From Flaveria trinervia (lineage: Eukaryota > Streptophyta > Magnoliopsida > Asterales > Asteraceae), in assembly GCA_025506515.1 (NCBI GenBank), contig CM046452.1, positions 73,346,080 through 73,410,079 of the forward strand: DNA of 64,000 bases, read 5' to 3'. Below are positions 45,356 through 57,044 of this stretch, one piece after another. The position numbers and the translations under genes are program-made. Every line of letters begins with the position of its first letter. Positions within the stretch are counted from its first letter, which is position 1. Below the pieces are notes generated by a model. It was not told where the DNA came from, did no database searches, and saw nothing but the letters and a program-made list of their open reading frames with translations.

Positions 45356-46502
45356 CGCTTTCTGGATCTCGAAAATAATAATCCACCTATGTTAACCACT
45401 TAAAAATAACAAATCGTTATTTAGTGGACCTCGTGCAATTCTCAAGCTCATTTTGATTTTTGAAAATAATAAGAAATTATATCAAAAATAGTAAGAAATA
45501 AGATTGAGAAGGCTTTGAACAAATTGTTCGGTGGTTCACAGGGTGAAAGGTTGATGAATAAATAGTGATAGAATGAGCAGGTGTATGAATAAATAGTGTT
45601 ATGGTCGCAATCAAAAAAGTCAAAACCCGCCCATGATAGGGGCGTGGTTTGATTTATATTGTGTGGTTGAGATTAAGTGGAGTGATTTGTAGGTGGGTCG
45701 GATGGTTGAAAATAAAGGGAGGAGAACCCGCCCTTCACAAGGGCGTGGTCTCCTTGTGTTGTCACATCACAAAGCTGTGGTGGTGTCAGTGGTGTCACAT
45801 GGTCACTGTTCGAGGTCTAGAACCCGCCCCTGCCAGGGGCGGGTACCCCCAAGGTCAACATCACCCGAAGTTTTCCCCCCTTGTCAACATCACCTCCAAA
45901 AAATCCCTTTTTTTAAAAAAATTCATAATATCTTACAAGTACTCTCATATACCCTCAACTATCATTACTATTCACTACCCTCATATTTTTCTTTATTTAA
46001 AACAAAGTTAAATTTCATCTTTAAATACACAAATAAAACTAAATTTCATTAATTAAAAAAATACATTGAGTTAAAAAAACATGAAAACATTAAAATAAAA
46101 CAATGAACCTAATAATTATGGTTACTTCCAACATCGGTCTGGTCATATGATCATGTGGATCCATAAATGTCTTTAAATCCTGGTCACACTGATCCTACAG
46201 AACGTTCTCCCATTGTTCCTCCAACAATATTAAGCTTATTCATGTTGTTTCCTTCTAGACTTCTCCATCGAATACATAAGGTCTTCCTTGTTTGATATGT
46301 ACGTTGACAAAGCGTCGACCTAAAGCCTTTGCTTGATGACTCACATGACTTTTTTACTTGATGATTAGAACACGTAGGTTAGGTGTTGCATCTTCATTGA
46401 GGTTAGGAACATTGCTAGTGTGAGTATCATTGTTTGCAGAAGTGTAGTTTTTGAAATCCTATGACTTTATTTTCTTGGAGGAATTACTTGTTTCTTAGCC
46501 CA
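45356..46502. other. Interval between PMD ORF and transposase
   Basis: Contains three GC-rich hairpins (45626, 45727, 45820). From about 46100 to 46500 there is noncoding or decayed sequence that by position is the transposase C-terminus; no reliable motif was read. Confidence 0.5.
45626..45848. repeat. Three spaced AACCCGCCC hairpins
   Basis: AACCCGCCCATGATAGGGGCG, AACCCGCCC with GGGCGTGG, and CCCGCCCCTGCCAGGGGCGG occur about 95-100 bases apart. The last has an 8-bp perfect stem; the first two pair with a T/G difference. Sequence between them is unrelated. Confidence 0.7.
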
Positions 46503-48358
46503 TCAATGGTTATTATTGTCATTTGTTATGTACTTTAACAACACACTATGCCTCAACGTGGCTAAAAGCTTCTTGTAAATCTTTTTATAAACACCATATG
46601 CGAGGGGTAATACGGTGTTACAGTTGGCTGCGATGTTAGTATGCTTTCTGAACTGTTCGACTATTTTCTCGAACGTACAATTAATAATAGCTTTTATTGG
46701 CATAATCTTGACACTTCGCAACATATTATTGAAGCTTTCTGAAATGTTCATCGTCAGGTTACCCCACAGACAATGATTTTTATCATGTAGAATTGTCCAT
46801 TTACTCTCTTTGGTAGCTATTAAATATTCCCACGCTTCTGGATTGATGTTTGTCATTTGACTTACACAGTAGTTATACTTCCTTTGTTGGGTGGTGCTTC
46901 CGATAGACCAACATAGCCTTTTTAAGCTAGAAACCTTGAACTTTTGCATGAGGTTACTTTGAACATGTCGGAGACAAAATCGATGCACAACATTATTTTT
47001 CCACTATTCAAGAGTATTCGTTGCACGAATAATTCCTTTGTGCCTATCGGAAATAACACATAACTTTTTCCCGAACCAATAGAATTATGGTGAACTGCAA
47101 TGTGTGACCAGAATTGTTGGAAAAACCAACTCCAACTTTCTACCGTCTCTTCGTCTATAATTGCATAAGCTATCAGCATTACGTAGTTGTTTGCAATTTT
47201 TGCAACTGCAATTAACATTTTACCACGGTAAGAACCTTTTAAGAAAGTATCGTTAACAGATATCACAGGCTGACAATAGCTGAATGCTTTAATTATTGGA
47301 CCGAATGCCCAAAACACATATTTAAATGTGTAATAAGCAAATGTACCGGTCGGATGATGTAACCATTCAATGATAACAAGGTTCTTCTCTTGTAATGTGT
47401 TGATTTACGTAGCTAATTCCTCAAAATTACTGTCCCAGCTACCATAAATATTCTCAATAGCAGCTTTTCTAGCTCGCCAGACTTTATTATATGAAACATC
47501 AACATTCAACGTGTCTTTCAAATACGCTTGAATTTGCAATATCCTGACTAATAAAATGGATGATACGGGTAACAATATCTCTGCATTTGAAACTTCTATT
47601 GTTGTTACCAACAACAATACCAAAGCAGTTATGGGCATTCACCCATCTTGAAATTCTCCACATGTGATGATCATGGTTTTTGGAAGCATAAACATATCAT
47701 GAACATGGAGGACCACTATGAAGATTATGTTTTAATTAGGGCTAGTGTTGTAGCAATTTGCTCTCCATCTTGTACGTTTACTTTCAACTACTACAACCTC
47801 TCTGTTACGTGTAATATTCCATAACCGCATTGCATGCATCACTTCATCTTTCAATTTAGAATACATTCCAACACGAATTTCTTTTAGCTCTTCATTCCAT
47901 ATATCCATATGGTCTTCATCGTCAAAATCAGCAGCTTTATAATCCCTTAACTCCTGAGGATCTTCAGAATAGTTCACCTCCCCGTAAGATCCTGGATTAA
48001 CACCAGAATTATAGTTGTTTGAAACTCCATAATTGTTGTTGTCATCATCACTATATTCTTCTTGTGATGGAATGAGTTTAGTATCTTCACTATTGTTTGA
48101 ACGACCATCATCCGACTTATCAAAACCTCCATTATCATCATCGACTTGATGATGAGAATTGGTTGACGGACCGGCTTGATAATCATGTGATCTTACATTG
48201 CCTTGATGATAAGAATTGTTTGACAGATCGGGTGCTTGAGATACAGAGAAACCACGTATGAGATCCATAAAATTGGATTGTTGTACAAACATTTTTGGCT
48301 CAATGATAACATAAACATTTGCTCGAAAATTTTCAACATTTTCTCCCAAATAATACAA
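46503..48358 (-). pseudogene. Mutator-like element transposase (MuDR/MULE), decayed
   Basis: Pieces in order: 48358-47732, an acidic Asn/Asp-rich N-terminus ending in MRLWNITRNREVVVVESKRTRW, the MuDR N-terminal domain; 47638-47405, the DNA-binding part (VSYNKVWRARKAAIENIYG); 47317-46922, the MULE transposase core (FWAFGPIIKAFSYCQPVIS, AYAIIDEETVESWSWFFQQF, ISDRHKGIIRAT in a shifted frame); 46988-46503, the C-terminal part (FCLRHVQSNLMQKFK, NLTMNISESFNNMLRSVK). Several stops and frameshifts separate them. Where the first catalytic Asp is expected (VISVDGT in relatives) the copy reads VISVNDT. Terminal inverted repeats were not found. Confidence 0.85.
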
Positions 48359-49500
48359 AACATCTAGACTTGAGTCATTGAAAATTTCAGAACTTTAAGA
48401 GAAACCAGCATATGAGTAATATAATTTTAATTTCAAATTATAATACTCTTTTTGAACCTAAAAATAATTATAAATCAAATCTATAAACTCTTCGTATGAA
48501 ACTCTATTATAAAGAATAATAGTTGAACTTCTAGTAGAAACATCACATATGATATTTCTATTTCGAATGAAATATCACCACCCCAATATATTTGTAGAAA
48601 ATAAGGTCGAGACATGATAATGATTAGGTTTTTTTAGAGTGTGAATTGAATTTAGTATGCATATTTGAATGAATTCGGTTGAGTTATAAGTAGAATCGGT
48701 CTTGCAGTGTTGAGCGGTGATAGGTTTGCAGTGGTTCCTACAGAAATCGCCATTGGTCTCCTCCTTTGGCGACTACGGTTGGGTGGCAAGCCTTTAACCT
48801 CTCTCGACCATAGAGTCTTGCTTGGTTTCTAGGGCTCAAATTAAGGAAGGCTCTAAGGTTCCCTGTTGTGACCAGTAATCATGGTGGCATGTGTTAGGTA
48901 TGTGGTCGTTGAGCCACACTCGATTGCATGTTCTACACGCCTTTCCGATCGTGGTTCGGTTGATGATTGATGGTCGTCAGCCATTGTGATGGTGGCAGAC
49001 GCCTTGGAGACCGCCTACGTTTGGCCTCCCGTTTGTGGTTGAGGTAGAGCGTAGGCGGCGGTCAAATGTTAATGTTTTGTCTCCCGTTCACGTTTGAGGT
49101 GGGATTTCGGTTGTTGGCGGGGGTTCCAGTGGTGGTGCCACCATCTTCGTTACCTTTATGACGCTCTTTCCCTTCGATTCTGTTTAAGTGTTTTCATAAT
49201 TGGCATGATTGTTGCATTAGCTATTCTTTGTTGATTGTTAATGTCGATCTTGGGTTCTGTTTAATGCTAAGCATATGCATACCCGACTATGGTGTGATTT
49301 TGGTGGTTCGGGTATGCTAGAAGACACATTGTCGATGATGAGGTCATGTATTCCTTCAAGACTATTCGTTTTAGTTGCTTTGTGACTATGATGATACACT
49401 GAGATTGATGTCGGTTGTCCTGGTGTGGCTGCTATTCTTGGTTTCCAGCCCCAACTTGCTATTGGTTCTGAGCCAACTTTTATAAAAAGTCGGTTTATTT
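48359..49500. other. GC-richer noncoding stretch before a Helitron-like end
   Basis: The first 300 bases are AT-rich and would be the MULE 5' side. From about 48700 composition changes to G/T-rich on the plus strand, with phrases such as GTTTGTGGTTGAGGTAGAG and repeated CTCCCGTT. No protein could be read. It may be the body of a non-autonomous Helitron ending at 49535. Confidence 0.4.
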
Positions 49501-49535
49501 GACGCGCAACACGCGTCACGGATAAAAATCACTAG
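49501..49535 (+). mobile_element. Helitron-like 3' terminus
   Basis: GACGCG-CAACA-CGCGTC forms a perfect 6-bp stem at 49501-49517. CTAG follows 14 bases later (49532-49535) and is followed by T. A short GC hairpin close before CTRR with a host T is the standard Helitron 3' end. The 5' TC end was not located. Confidence 0.6.
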
Positions 49536-50594
49536 TTAGCTTAATAATGAAATTAACGACAAAAACGAGTTATAAGTAGCGATATGAATCAAGTTAGTTT
49601 GAAGGAAATCGAAGGATCATAATAATAATAATCCACAATAAGAATTCGTAGATACAATCTATGTGTTTGTCTATTTGTTAGATCTTGTTATTGTTATTAT
49701 TATTTTGAACAACTAATTACATTACTGACGAATCACTAACCCATTTGATCATATGCAGCACTTGAATACAGAATCTTAGAGCACCATGCTAACACATTCT
49801 AGAAGAAAAGCTCGTAAATCAATCCGTCCCCATTAGTATTGAACCTGACACCATACTCAAAAGGAAACACACTTTAGATGCAAAAACCTCTTAAGTAAAC
49901 CTGAAAATTATTTTTGTTACATATGAGAATTAAACTCGAAATCTACCTTTATTTTAATGAAGTCTTAATGTACATCGTCGCAAACACTTAGGTCGAAGAA
50001 TATTAGTTGTGGATTCTTTTATATCTTTAATTTGTTATTTCAACTAATAAAAAATACGTTCATAAACAAAATTAAACGTCACGTCAACGGGCAACATTAT
50101 GTTGTGACCACATTAAGTCGAACTATATTCTGGTGAATATTTAATTGATCGAATACTGATGCCAGAATGTAAAAGATCTTTGTTCAACTTTTATTGAATA
50201 TACTAATAAAATATTAATTAAAGAAATATAACATTTATTCTTATATTAAACTTTTATATATATCTTAATCTAAATCAAAGGAAGATAAACGAAGAAAATG
50301 ATTAGGAGCACACGCCGCCAGTAGAAAATATTGATTATTTGGATAACTAAAAGAACTGACTAGTTATTCCACCAATTATAAATATATATTTATCATAATT
50401 TAAAAAGATTTAGCGCGTTGATTCATGTTTATGTTGTTAGAGGTGAATTGTAATATTTGATTATTATTTAATACAAATGGATCATTTTTATAAATATTTT
50501 TTTGGAATTTGGATAAAAACTATTAAAATATTTGTTTATGTTGGAATGGTTTACATCTTATTATAGGTTTTTACGTAGGAGGTGAACCCATGTA
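49536..50594. other. Intergenic DNA, nothing recognised
   Basis: AT-rich sequence without coding pattern, RNA gene or clear repeat. Confidence 0.5.
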
Positions 50595-51310
50595 CTAAGG
50601 GGCTGTTTGATAATTTTTGAATGATTAATTGTTGAATCATTAAAAAACTGACGCGGGAAGATGTTTTGAGTGCGCAGAGTGTTTGTTTTTTGAAAGACGT
50701 TTCATTAAAAAAATGTTTGCAGGAGGTCTGCATGGAGAAGATGTGAACCTATGTCTTCTGAGATCTTCTAACCTCTTCTCACCTCCCCCACCTCCCCCAC
50801 CTCCCCCATCGGCCGCCCCACCACCCCCACCGGTCGGACCACCGCCGCCCCACCACCCCCACCGGTCGGACCATTGCCGCCCCACACTCATCGGAGTTCC
50901 TCGTAGATCATCAACCTTCGATCTATCCTCTTCACTCTTCTCCTTCGATCGAGCACTTGCTTCTGGGCCCTTTTGCTTACGCTGTTTCCGGCCGACTCGA
51001 GCTGGTTCGAACTTCTTCTCCTTTTTGTCGTCGTCGTTCTTCCGGTCACCGGAGTTGTTTTGCCGGTTCAAACCGCTAGGGGTTCCTTGACCCATGATGG
51101 ATTTATCGTATTTTAGATGAAAATCGAAATGGGAAAAATAGGTTTAATCTAATTACAAAATATTTTTTACCATTTTGCAAATGTTAAAAACAAACAGTTC
51201 TTTTCTTGCAAACTGCAGACGTTTGATCCACCTCTTCTGCTGCAGATGTCTACAGATGTGGTCCGCAGACTACAGACGTTTTCCTGCAGAAAAAACAAAC
51301 AGCACCTTAG
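50595..51310. mobile_element. Inverted-repeat DNA element carrying a captured gene fragment
   Basis: The left end CTAAGGGGCTGTTTG and the right end (as reverse complement) CTAAGGTGCTGTTTG are inverted repeats. Subterminal regions are rich in CTGCAG, GCAGAC and AGACGTTT. No transposase is present. The interior holds the RPT2-like fragment and a CACC/CCGCC-rich tract. Target duplications are unclear (TAA left and TTA right of GGGGCTG...AGCACC differ by one base). PIF/Harbinger or hAT type is possible. Confidence 0.7.
50880..51095 (-). pseudogene. RPT2: Captured start of 26S proteasome ATPase subunit 4 (RPT2)
   Basis: From the ATG at 51095 it reads MGQGTPSGLNRQ, a Lys/Asp stretch, KKEKKFEPARVGRKQRKQKGPEA, then after a jump EEDRSKVDDLRGTPMSVG. 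These are the N-terminus and the end of the coiled-coil region of the plant proteasome regulatory ATPase RPT2, normally about 443 residues. From knowledge of the family, some 45 residues (TKCKLRLLKLERIKDYLLME region) are missing at SARSKEKSEE. The AAA ATPase domain is absent; after 50880 the frame runs into Gly-rich noise to 50640. It is a gene fragment carried in a transposon, not a working gene. Confidence 0.88.
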
Positions 51311-51835
51311 TTTGCTCGGTATACATAGCAAAAAGAGACGCCCTCTAACATTATTGAATATTTAAGGGTTGAGTTATAAAAATATTTATTTATGTTATTG
51401 AGATATCTTATTGTTTCTATCTCTTCATGTATATGTATGTATGTATATATAGAAAAATATAGAGATGATAAATTAAATTGGATGTTTTAATAATATATGC
51501 ATATGTAAAGATTAATGGTCTTCGTTTGATATCCTAATGATAGATGTGTATTCCTCTCGATCATGAAATGATGAAGGCTTGAATTTCAAAGTGTATAACT
51601 TTAATAACGTATAGAGTAGTTAATAGGATGGTAGAAAAAAATCCAAACCATAAGAACTTGGGAGGGAAATGGATACTTCATATCACTCTTTTTACTTCTT
51701 TTTATATATGTATTTATCTGATTCTTCTGATTCTTCTTTTTCTTTGTCCTGAATCATTATCGTATCTCATATTCTTCGTATGTTCTGTTCTGTTAATGAA
51801 TCTAAACGTATATCACACTCTCTCTTCCCTCTGAC
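51311..51835. other. Intergenic DNA, nothing recognised
   Basis: AT-rich, short TATG runs near 51425, no gene. The last eight bases (51828-51835, CCTCTGAC) form the left target duplication of the MITE that follows. Confidence 0.5.
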
Positions 51836-52010
51836 CATGGTTTTGAAAACCGGACCGGACCGACCGTTCCGACCGGTTGGACCGGGAACCGGACTCCGAT
51901 CCGGCCCGATTCAGTGTTTAAAACCGTTTTAATGTTGAACCAGTGGTCGGATCGGTCGGACCGGGAACCGGTGGTCGGACCGGTTGAACCGGTTATTTTT
52001 AAAAACATTG
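51836..52010. mobile_element. Short CCGG-rich MITE
   Basis: Ends CATGGTTTTGAAAACCGG and (reverse complement of the right end) CAATGTTTTTAAAAATAACC are imperfect inverted repeats. The interior is made of CCGGACCGG, GGTTGAACCGG and GGTCGGACCGG variants. Flanking CCTCTGAC and CCTCTAAC (52011-52018) differ by one base and fit an 8-bp hAT duplication. Confidence 0.65.
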
Positions 52011-52018
52011 CCTCTAAC

Positions 52019-53272
52019 CTCTTTCATTCTCTCCTCCATCCAACTAACTCAAATCTAGACACGAAAATACGACATCCTTAAAAGTGCTCTAATATGATTA
52101 ATCGGTCATTGTTTCCCATTTCCCTCAAGTAATAATATAATGAATTGTTTATAAGAGAACATAACCAATAATTTTATGACATGCACTTAGTTAGAATGTT
52201 TGTTATGTAAAACTAATAAGAGTTACACATGCAAGTTTTCCCTTCAATGATGATACATTCGTATAATTCTGCTAACTCGTATCACTGTTTACATTGCTAA
52301 AAGATGTCATATGACTAAAAAACCGATACGTTTGCTTTCCCATTACTATGTAGAAATTGAATGCATTATTGATGACCAAAATAGTGACCATAAATATAGA
52401 AAAATGCCATCAACACTCCAATGGTTAAAAATGCTCAGTACCATTCTTATGCAGTCTGTGTAAAATGATGAAAAAACTATTTATTTTTTTCTCATTTGAC
52501 TCCTTGAACCTCACTTCAATTATATAGTTTGGGACTAAACACCAGAACACGAAATCTACACACAACTGTCCAATGGTCAACAATAACACACTAACAAAAA
52601 TCAAATTTTACATCCAATGAATCCTATTATAACAGAAAAATAATCATAAAACATATTTTATACATAACTACATTACTACAATAAAAGACTTTTAGTTTAA
52701 CTGTTTAAGCATGCAAAACGGGTTGTATTCACGGGTTAACAAGTACAATCCAACACTAACCTGAAAGTTTTACACAAACCCGAATACAACACGTACCCAA
52801 AAAACATGTCAGATATATGAACCCGGATACAACATAGATATTCGTTGGTTGACGTAAAAACAAATTGCTCAACCCAAATTTTGTAATATTATATTTATTT
52901 TCCCATAGCAATACTTTATATAATTACTATCTTACAACAAAAAGAAGACAATTTTATATAAGATAACTATAATTATGTTATTTAATTATATACATAAATA
53001 GGATATTTATCATGTAATTCAACCTTTTACACCTTTTTTACAAGTTATAACCACATGGTGAGAGTCACATACCAAGAAACAACGAACTGATTTCCTAGAA
53101 GATCACCATATATTATCACACTGTTAATGTTAATTGACATTTCTTCGAAGTTCAACCAAAGCAAACCCCAGATCATTTTGTGTTTCTCTCTCTAGAAGTT
53201 AGGCAAAAACGAAGACTTGATCATCATCGTCATCATCGTTCAATGGGCAGAAGATAGCAAGCACCATCAATA
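52019..53272 (+). promoter_or_regulatory. Upstream region and 5' leader of the kinase gene
   Basis: About 1.25 kb with no other gene. The last 100 bases contain CTCTCTCTAG and repeated CATCATCGT, usual in plant leaders. A four-codon upstream ORF (ATG at 53243, stop TAG 53255-53257) lies 15 bases before the main ATG. A TATA box could not be chosen confidently; ATATAAGATA-like motifs occur near 52955. Confidence 0.5.
53243..53257 (+). CDS. Minimal upstream ORF before the kinase
   Basis: ATG plus three codons and TAG (MGRR) in the probable 5' leader. It would matter only if the transcript starts upstream of 53243. Could reduce or modulate translation of the kinase; inference only. Confidence 0.3.
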   Translation: MGRR

Positions 53273-56200
53273 ATGGGAAATTGTATACCCTCTGCTGCAG
53301 ATAATCAGTCTATCGTCTCCGTCAATCCAAGCACCATCACTAAACCATCTTCCACTACAGGTTCCTTTCAGCCTTCTATCCTCGGTTGCTTTGTTGTTTT
53401 GCACATGGGTTTCTGCCCAATTCTTCATTTGTTGGTAGAATTGTTTGTTAGATGTTTTCCCAATTTGGGGATTTCTAATTCGAGCTAAAACCCAAGTTAT
53501 TTGATTCGATTTTGATGGAGTGATGATTGTTTAGGGAGTTTAATTGGTACGACTAATCTTTCTTTCTTCATGTGTGACATGGGTTTCTGCCCAATTCTTC
53601 ATTCATTGGTAGATTGTTGATGTTTTCCCAATTTGGGGATTTCTAATTTGAGCTAAAACCCAAGTTATTTGATTCATTTTGATGGGGTGATGATTGTTTA
53701 GGGACATCAATTGGTACGAGTAATGGTGTTGGAACCTCTGGCACCAGTAGTAGCACCGGCCATAGCCGGTTTTCTGGGGATATTTCTCCGACCGGGGAGG
53801 TGTTGCCCGCGGCGGATTTGAAGGTTTATACGTATACAGATTTGAAGGCTTGCGCTCGAAACTTTAAGTCGGATATGGTTTTGGGTGTAGGAGGTTTTGG
53901 GACTGTGTACAAGGGTTGGGTGGATGAGAAGACATTGTTGCCCTCCAAGAATGGTACTGGAGTCATGGTGGCCATCAAGAAATTGAATCATGAAAGTGTT
54001 CAAGGGTTTCAAGAATGGCAGGTATGTGTGTATCTTTCTCTGTTGCAGCTTGTTGATTTTTATGTGATATTCAGTTTTTATACGATACCATTAACATACC
54101 TAGTACGTTCTAGTATTCTACGGTTCTACCCATGGCAAAACTACCGAAGGGTTTGGGGAGGGTGGGTTGTAGGCAAAACTTACTAGAGAGGCTGCTTCTG
54201 GCGAGACCCTCGGCTCCACTGAACACAAATAAGGAGTGAACACAATACTCCACATGACAATCGGTATACAATATATCACTAGAAACACACACTAGCAATA
54301 CTCGATCAGACAACACATACTAAGCCATCAATATATAGTAGTAAACAAAGGCATACAATGAACAACAATATATAAGGATGAATAACTATACAAATGTCAA
54401 CAAGAAGCACAAGATGGACAACAATATACCATGATCAAGAAGAAGCAAATAGTGACACTAAGCTAGTGACAATAAGCAATCAAGTACTAACACACAATGG
54501 CTACTAGATAAGACCCATAAAAGACACATCTAAGCCCTACTTTAGACGTCTTTAACCTTAATCCTACGATTTCACATACTCCTATCTTGGTTGTTCTATA
54601 GGATGAGATGCTTATACTTAGGTACCGTGGTTTAGTTGACTATAATTATTATATGCTGAAACTATGGTAGTTTTGAAAAAGCTAACATGGATAAACACAA
54701 TTCTTGATAGTTGGATGGATCTAGTAAAAAATGTTAAAATGTGAACTTGTGATGGTATTTGTTGAACTTTGTTAAATGTTTGGTTAAATAGAATGTTTCC
54801 ATCAAGTGTATGTTTCCATCTTGTTTCGGGTTGCTGAGAGTGGCTTGTTGGAATAAAATTGCAGTCCGAAGTGAACTTTTTGGGAAGGCTTTCTCATCCT
54901 AACGTGGTGAAGCTTCTTGGGTACTGCAGGGAAGATAGAGACCTTCTACTTGTATATGAGTTCATGCAGAAGGGAAGCTTGGAAAACCATTTGTTTAGAC
55001 GTAAGTAACAAGACAAAGCGTATGAGTCAAAACTGTAACATATATAATTACTTGATCATTGAAAAGTAGTCGGGTTGTGCAGGAGGTTCTGCGGTTCAGC
55101 CACTTTCTTGGAATTTACGGCTCAAAATAGCCATAGGTGCAGCTCGGGGGCTAGCTTTTTTACATTCTTCAGATGACAATGTCATTTACAGAGATATTAA
55201 GGCCTCAAATATATTGCTTGATGGGGTGAGAATTTCATATATTATCTTATTTTTACTCTGGTGATTTTCTTGATCATTGATTATTATTATTTTGACTCTT
55301 TGTAGAACTACAATGCAAAAATTTCAGATTTTGGGTTGGCAAAATTGGGTCCTTCGGGTGGAGTGTCACATGTAACAACAAGGATCATGGGGACGTATGG
55401 TTATGCTGCTCCCGAGTACATTGCTACAGGTGACCTCTCTATTTTAAGTGCTGATGTTTTTGGTGTTGAACTATTTTCTTATTTGGCGTCTATGTGTCAA
55501 TGGAATATAAGGAGGAATGGAGGATGATATAAGCATGCCATTCATATGCTTGGCAACCATGAAAAATGATATGGCATATTAATTATATTCTTTAATAAGT
55601 GAATTATGAATCATTGTATTAGACACTTTGAACCAAAGTAATTATCATTCTTGAAACATTTTTAAAGAAAAGAAAAATACTTTTACTTGCAACAATGTTG
55701 TAAAAATCGCTAGGCGCTAGTCGGGCAGCAAGGTACCGACTATGAATTAATCGGTTTGGAGATTTTATATGTATTTTTTTATAAATTATATATATAGTTA
55801 AGATTAGTGTACTTCAAACATAATAACTAAAAATAAAAATAACATTTAGTACTTCAAAGATAAAATAGAATAAAACATTCAAAGATCAAATGGTTTATAA
55901 TTGAGTAAATGGGTCAGATTTTATAAGTTAATGGGAGGATGATTGCAGGTGGAGGTCGACTTTTAGGGGCTGGTCAATGTGTTGTTAATGTCGGCTAGGT
56001 TTAAAATTGAGTAAATGGGTTAAGATTTATAAGTTAAAAAGCACAAATATTTGTGTTGACCGACTTTGACCGCCTAGGAAAACTGCTCCGATTACTACCG
56101 AATACCAATTAGTGCCGATTCTTGTCCCCTAGGACCGATTACTGATTTTTTTGTACTGATTAGCTGAAATCGACTAGGTATTGGGCCGACTACCGATTAA

Positions 56201-57044
56201 TCGGCTGCCTAGGCCGATTTTTACAACACTGACTTGCAAAACATTTAACATTTTTGCCCAAAATTTCTAGCCTAAACCTTCAAGGGTTGGCACAATTCTT
56301 GAAAAATACTTCTACTTGAATGATGATTATCCATAGAAACGTTGGGTTATTTGTCAAATATTATTGAATTTAAATCTTGTTCACAAAAGTCACAACAAGA
56401 ACTTGTTTTGATCACTGAGTTAATTTTATGTTGTGCTAGATATCAAATGAAAGTGGGTTTAATATTTGCTATATGTCCATTCACACACTCATGGTAGCGA
56501 ATTCTATTTATTTTAGCAAGCATATCTACTACATGTTGCAAGTTGGGTGGGTAGCTGGTCAAAAGGATAAAGTTTTAGAACGGGTCAAAACCATTCGGGT
56601 TGACTCTTAAACACCTTTTTTACTTTCTATTTCGTTTGAAAATAAATAATATTAAATGAGCAAAGCCTATGTAGACATGGTCTTCAGTGCATTTATGGTA
56701 ATGTTACACCAAAAAGTGCAGGCCATTTATACGTGAAGAGCGATGTTTACGGATTTGGGGTTGTGCTGCTAGAAATGATGACTGGTCTACGGGCACTTGA
56801 CACAAGAAGGGCCAGTCCACAGAGTAACTTGGTAGAGTGGGCAAAACCGTTGCTACCAAACAAGAAGAAGTTAAAATCATTAATGGATGCAAGGTTAGAA
56901 GGCCAATATTCGAGTAAAGGGGTAATATTATTTGCTCAACTCGTCCTTCATTGTCTAGAACAAGAACCACGAAAGCGGCCCGCCATGAAAGAAGTGGTGG
57001 AGGTTTTGGAGCAGATATATGGTATGAAGGTCAAAGCCACATGA
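53273..57044 (+). CDS. Receptor-like cytoplasmic kinase, RLCK VII (PBL/PIX13-like), six exons
   Basis: Exons 53273-53360, 53702-54021, 54865-55000, 55083-55225, 55306-55429, 56722-57044; all introns GT-AG, frame kept, 377 residues. MGNC at the start is an N-myristoylation signal with an adjacent Cys for palmitoylation, so plasma-membrane anchoring is expected. Kinase features: glycine loop LGVGGFGTVYKG (90-101), ATP Lys122 in VAIKK, YRDIKASN with catalytic Asp219, DFG 237-239, APE 264-266. The segment KLGPSGGVSHVTTRIMGTYGY is typical of the PBL group, serine/threonine kinases acting below pattern-recognition receptors. Most relatives have DFKASN; here DIKASN. The C-terminus is short after the kinase domain. 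Which PBL member it is cannot be fixed. Intron 1 contains a tandem duplication and intron 5 a MITE. Confidence 0.93.
53402..53730 (+). repeat. Tandem duplication spanning intron 1 end and splice acceptor
   Basis: ACATGGGTTTCTGCCCAATT at about 53403 and again at about 53578 starts two copies of roughly 165-175 bases. Both end with GATTGTTTAGGGA followed by AATTGGTACGA. The second copy holds the real acceptor (exon 2 from 53702); the first has the same TTTAG at about 53533-53537. Confidence 0.85.
55693..56231. mobile_element. hAT-type MITE in intron 5 of the kinase gene
   Basis: 539 bases with terminal inverted repeats CAATGTTGTAAAAATCG and CAGTGTTGTAAAAATCG, flanked by perfect 8-bp duplications ACTTGCAA (55685-55692 and 56232-56239). 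The inner part near the ends contains GGCGCTAGTCGG and CCTAGGCCGATT. No coding capacity. Confidence 0.92.

Noticed and set aside
45649..46052. Two overlapping plus-strand frames of about 120 codons
   Set aside because: They cross the GC hairpins in different frames, with no recognisable domain.
50683..51090. Plus-strand Pro-rich frame of 135 codons
   Set aside because: Antisense of the RPT2 fragment and a CACC-rich tract.
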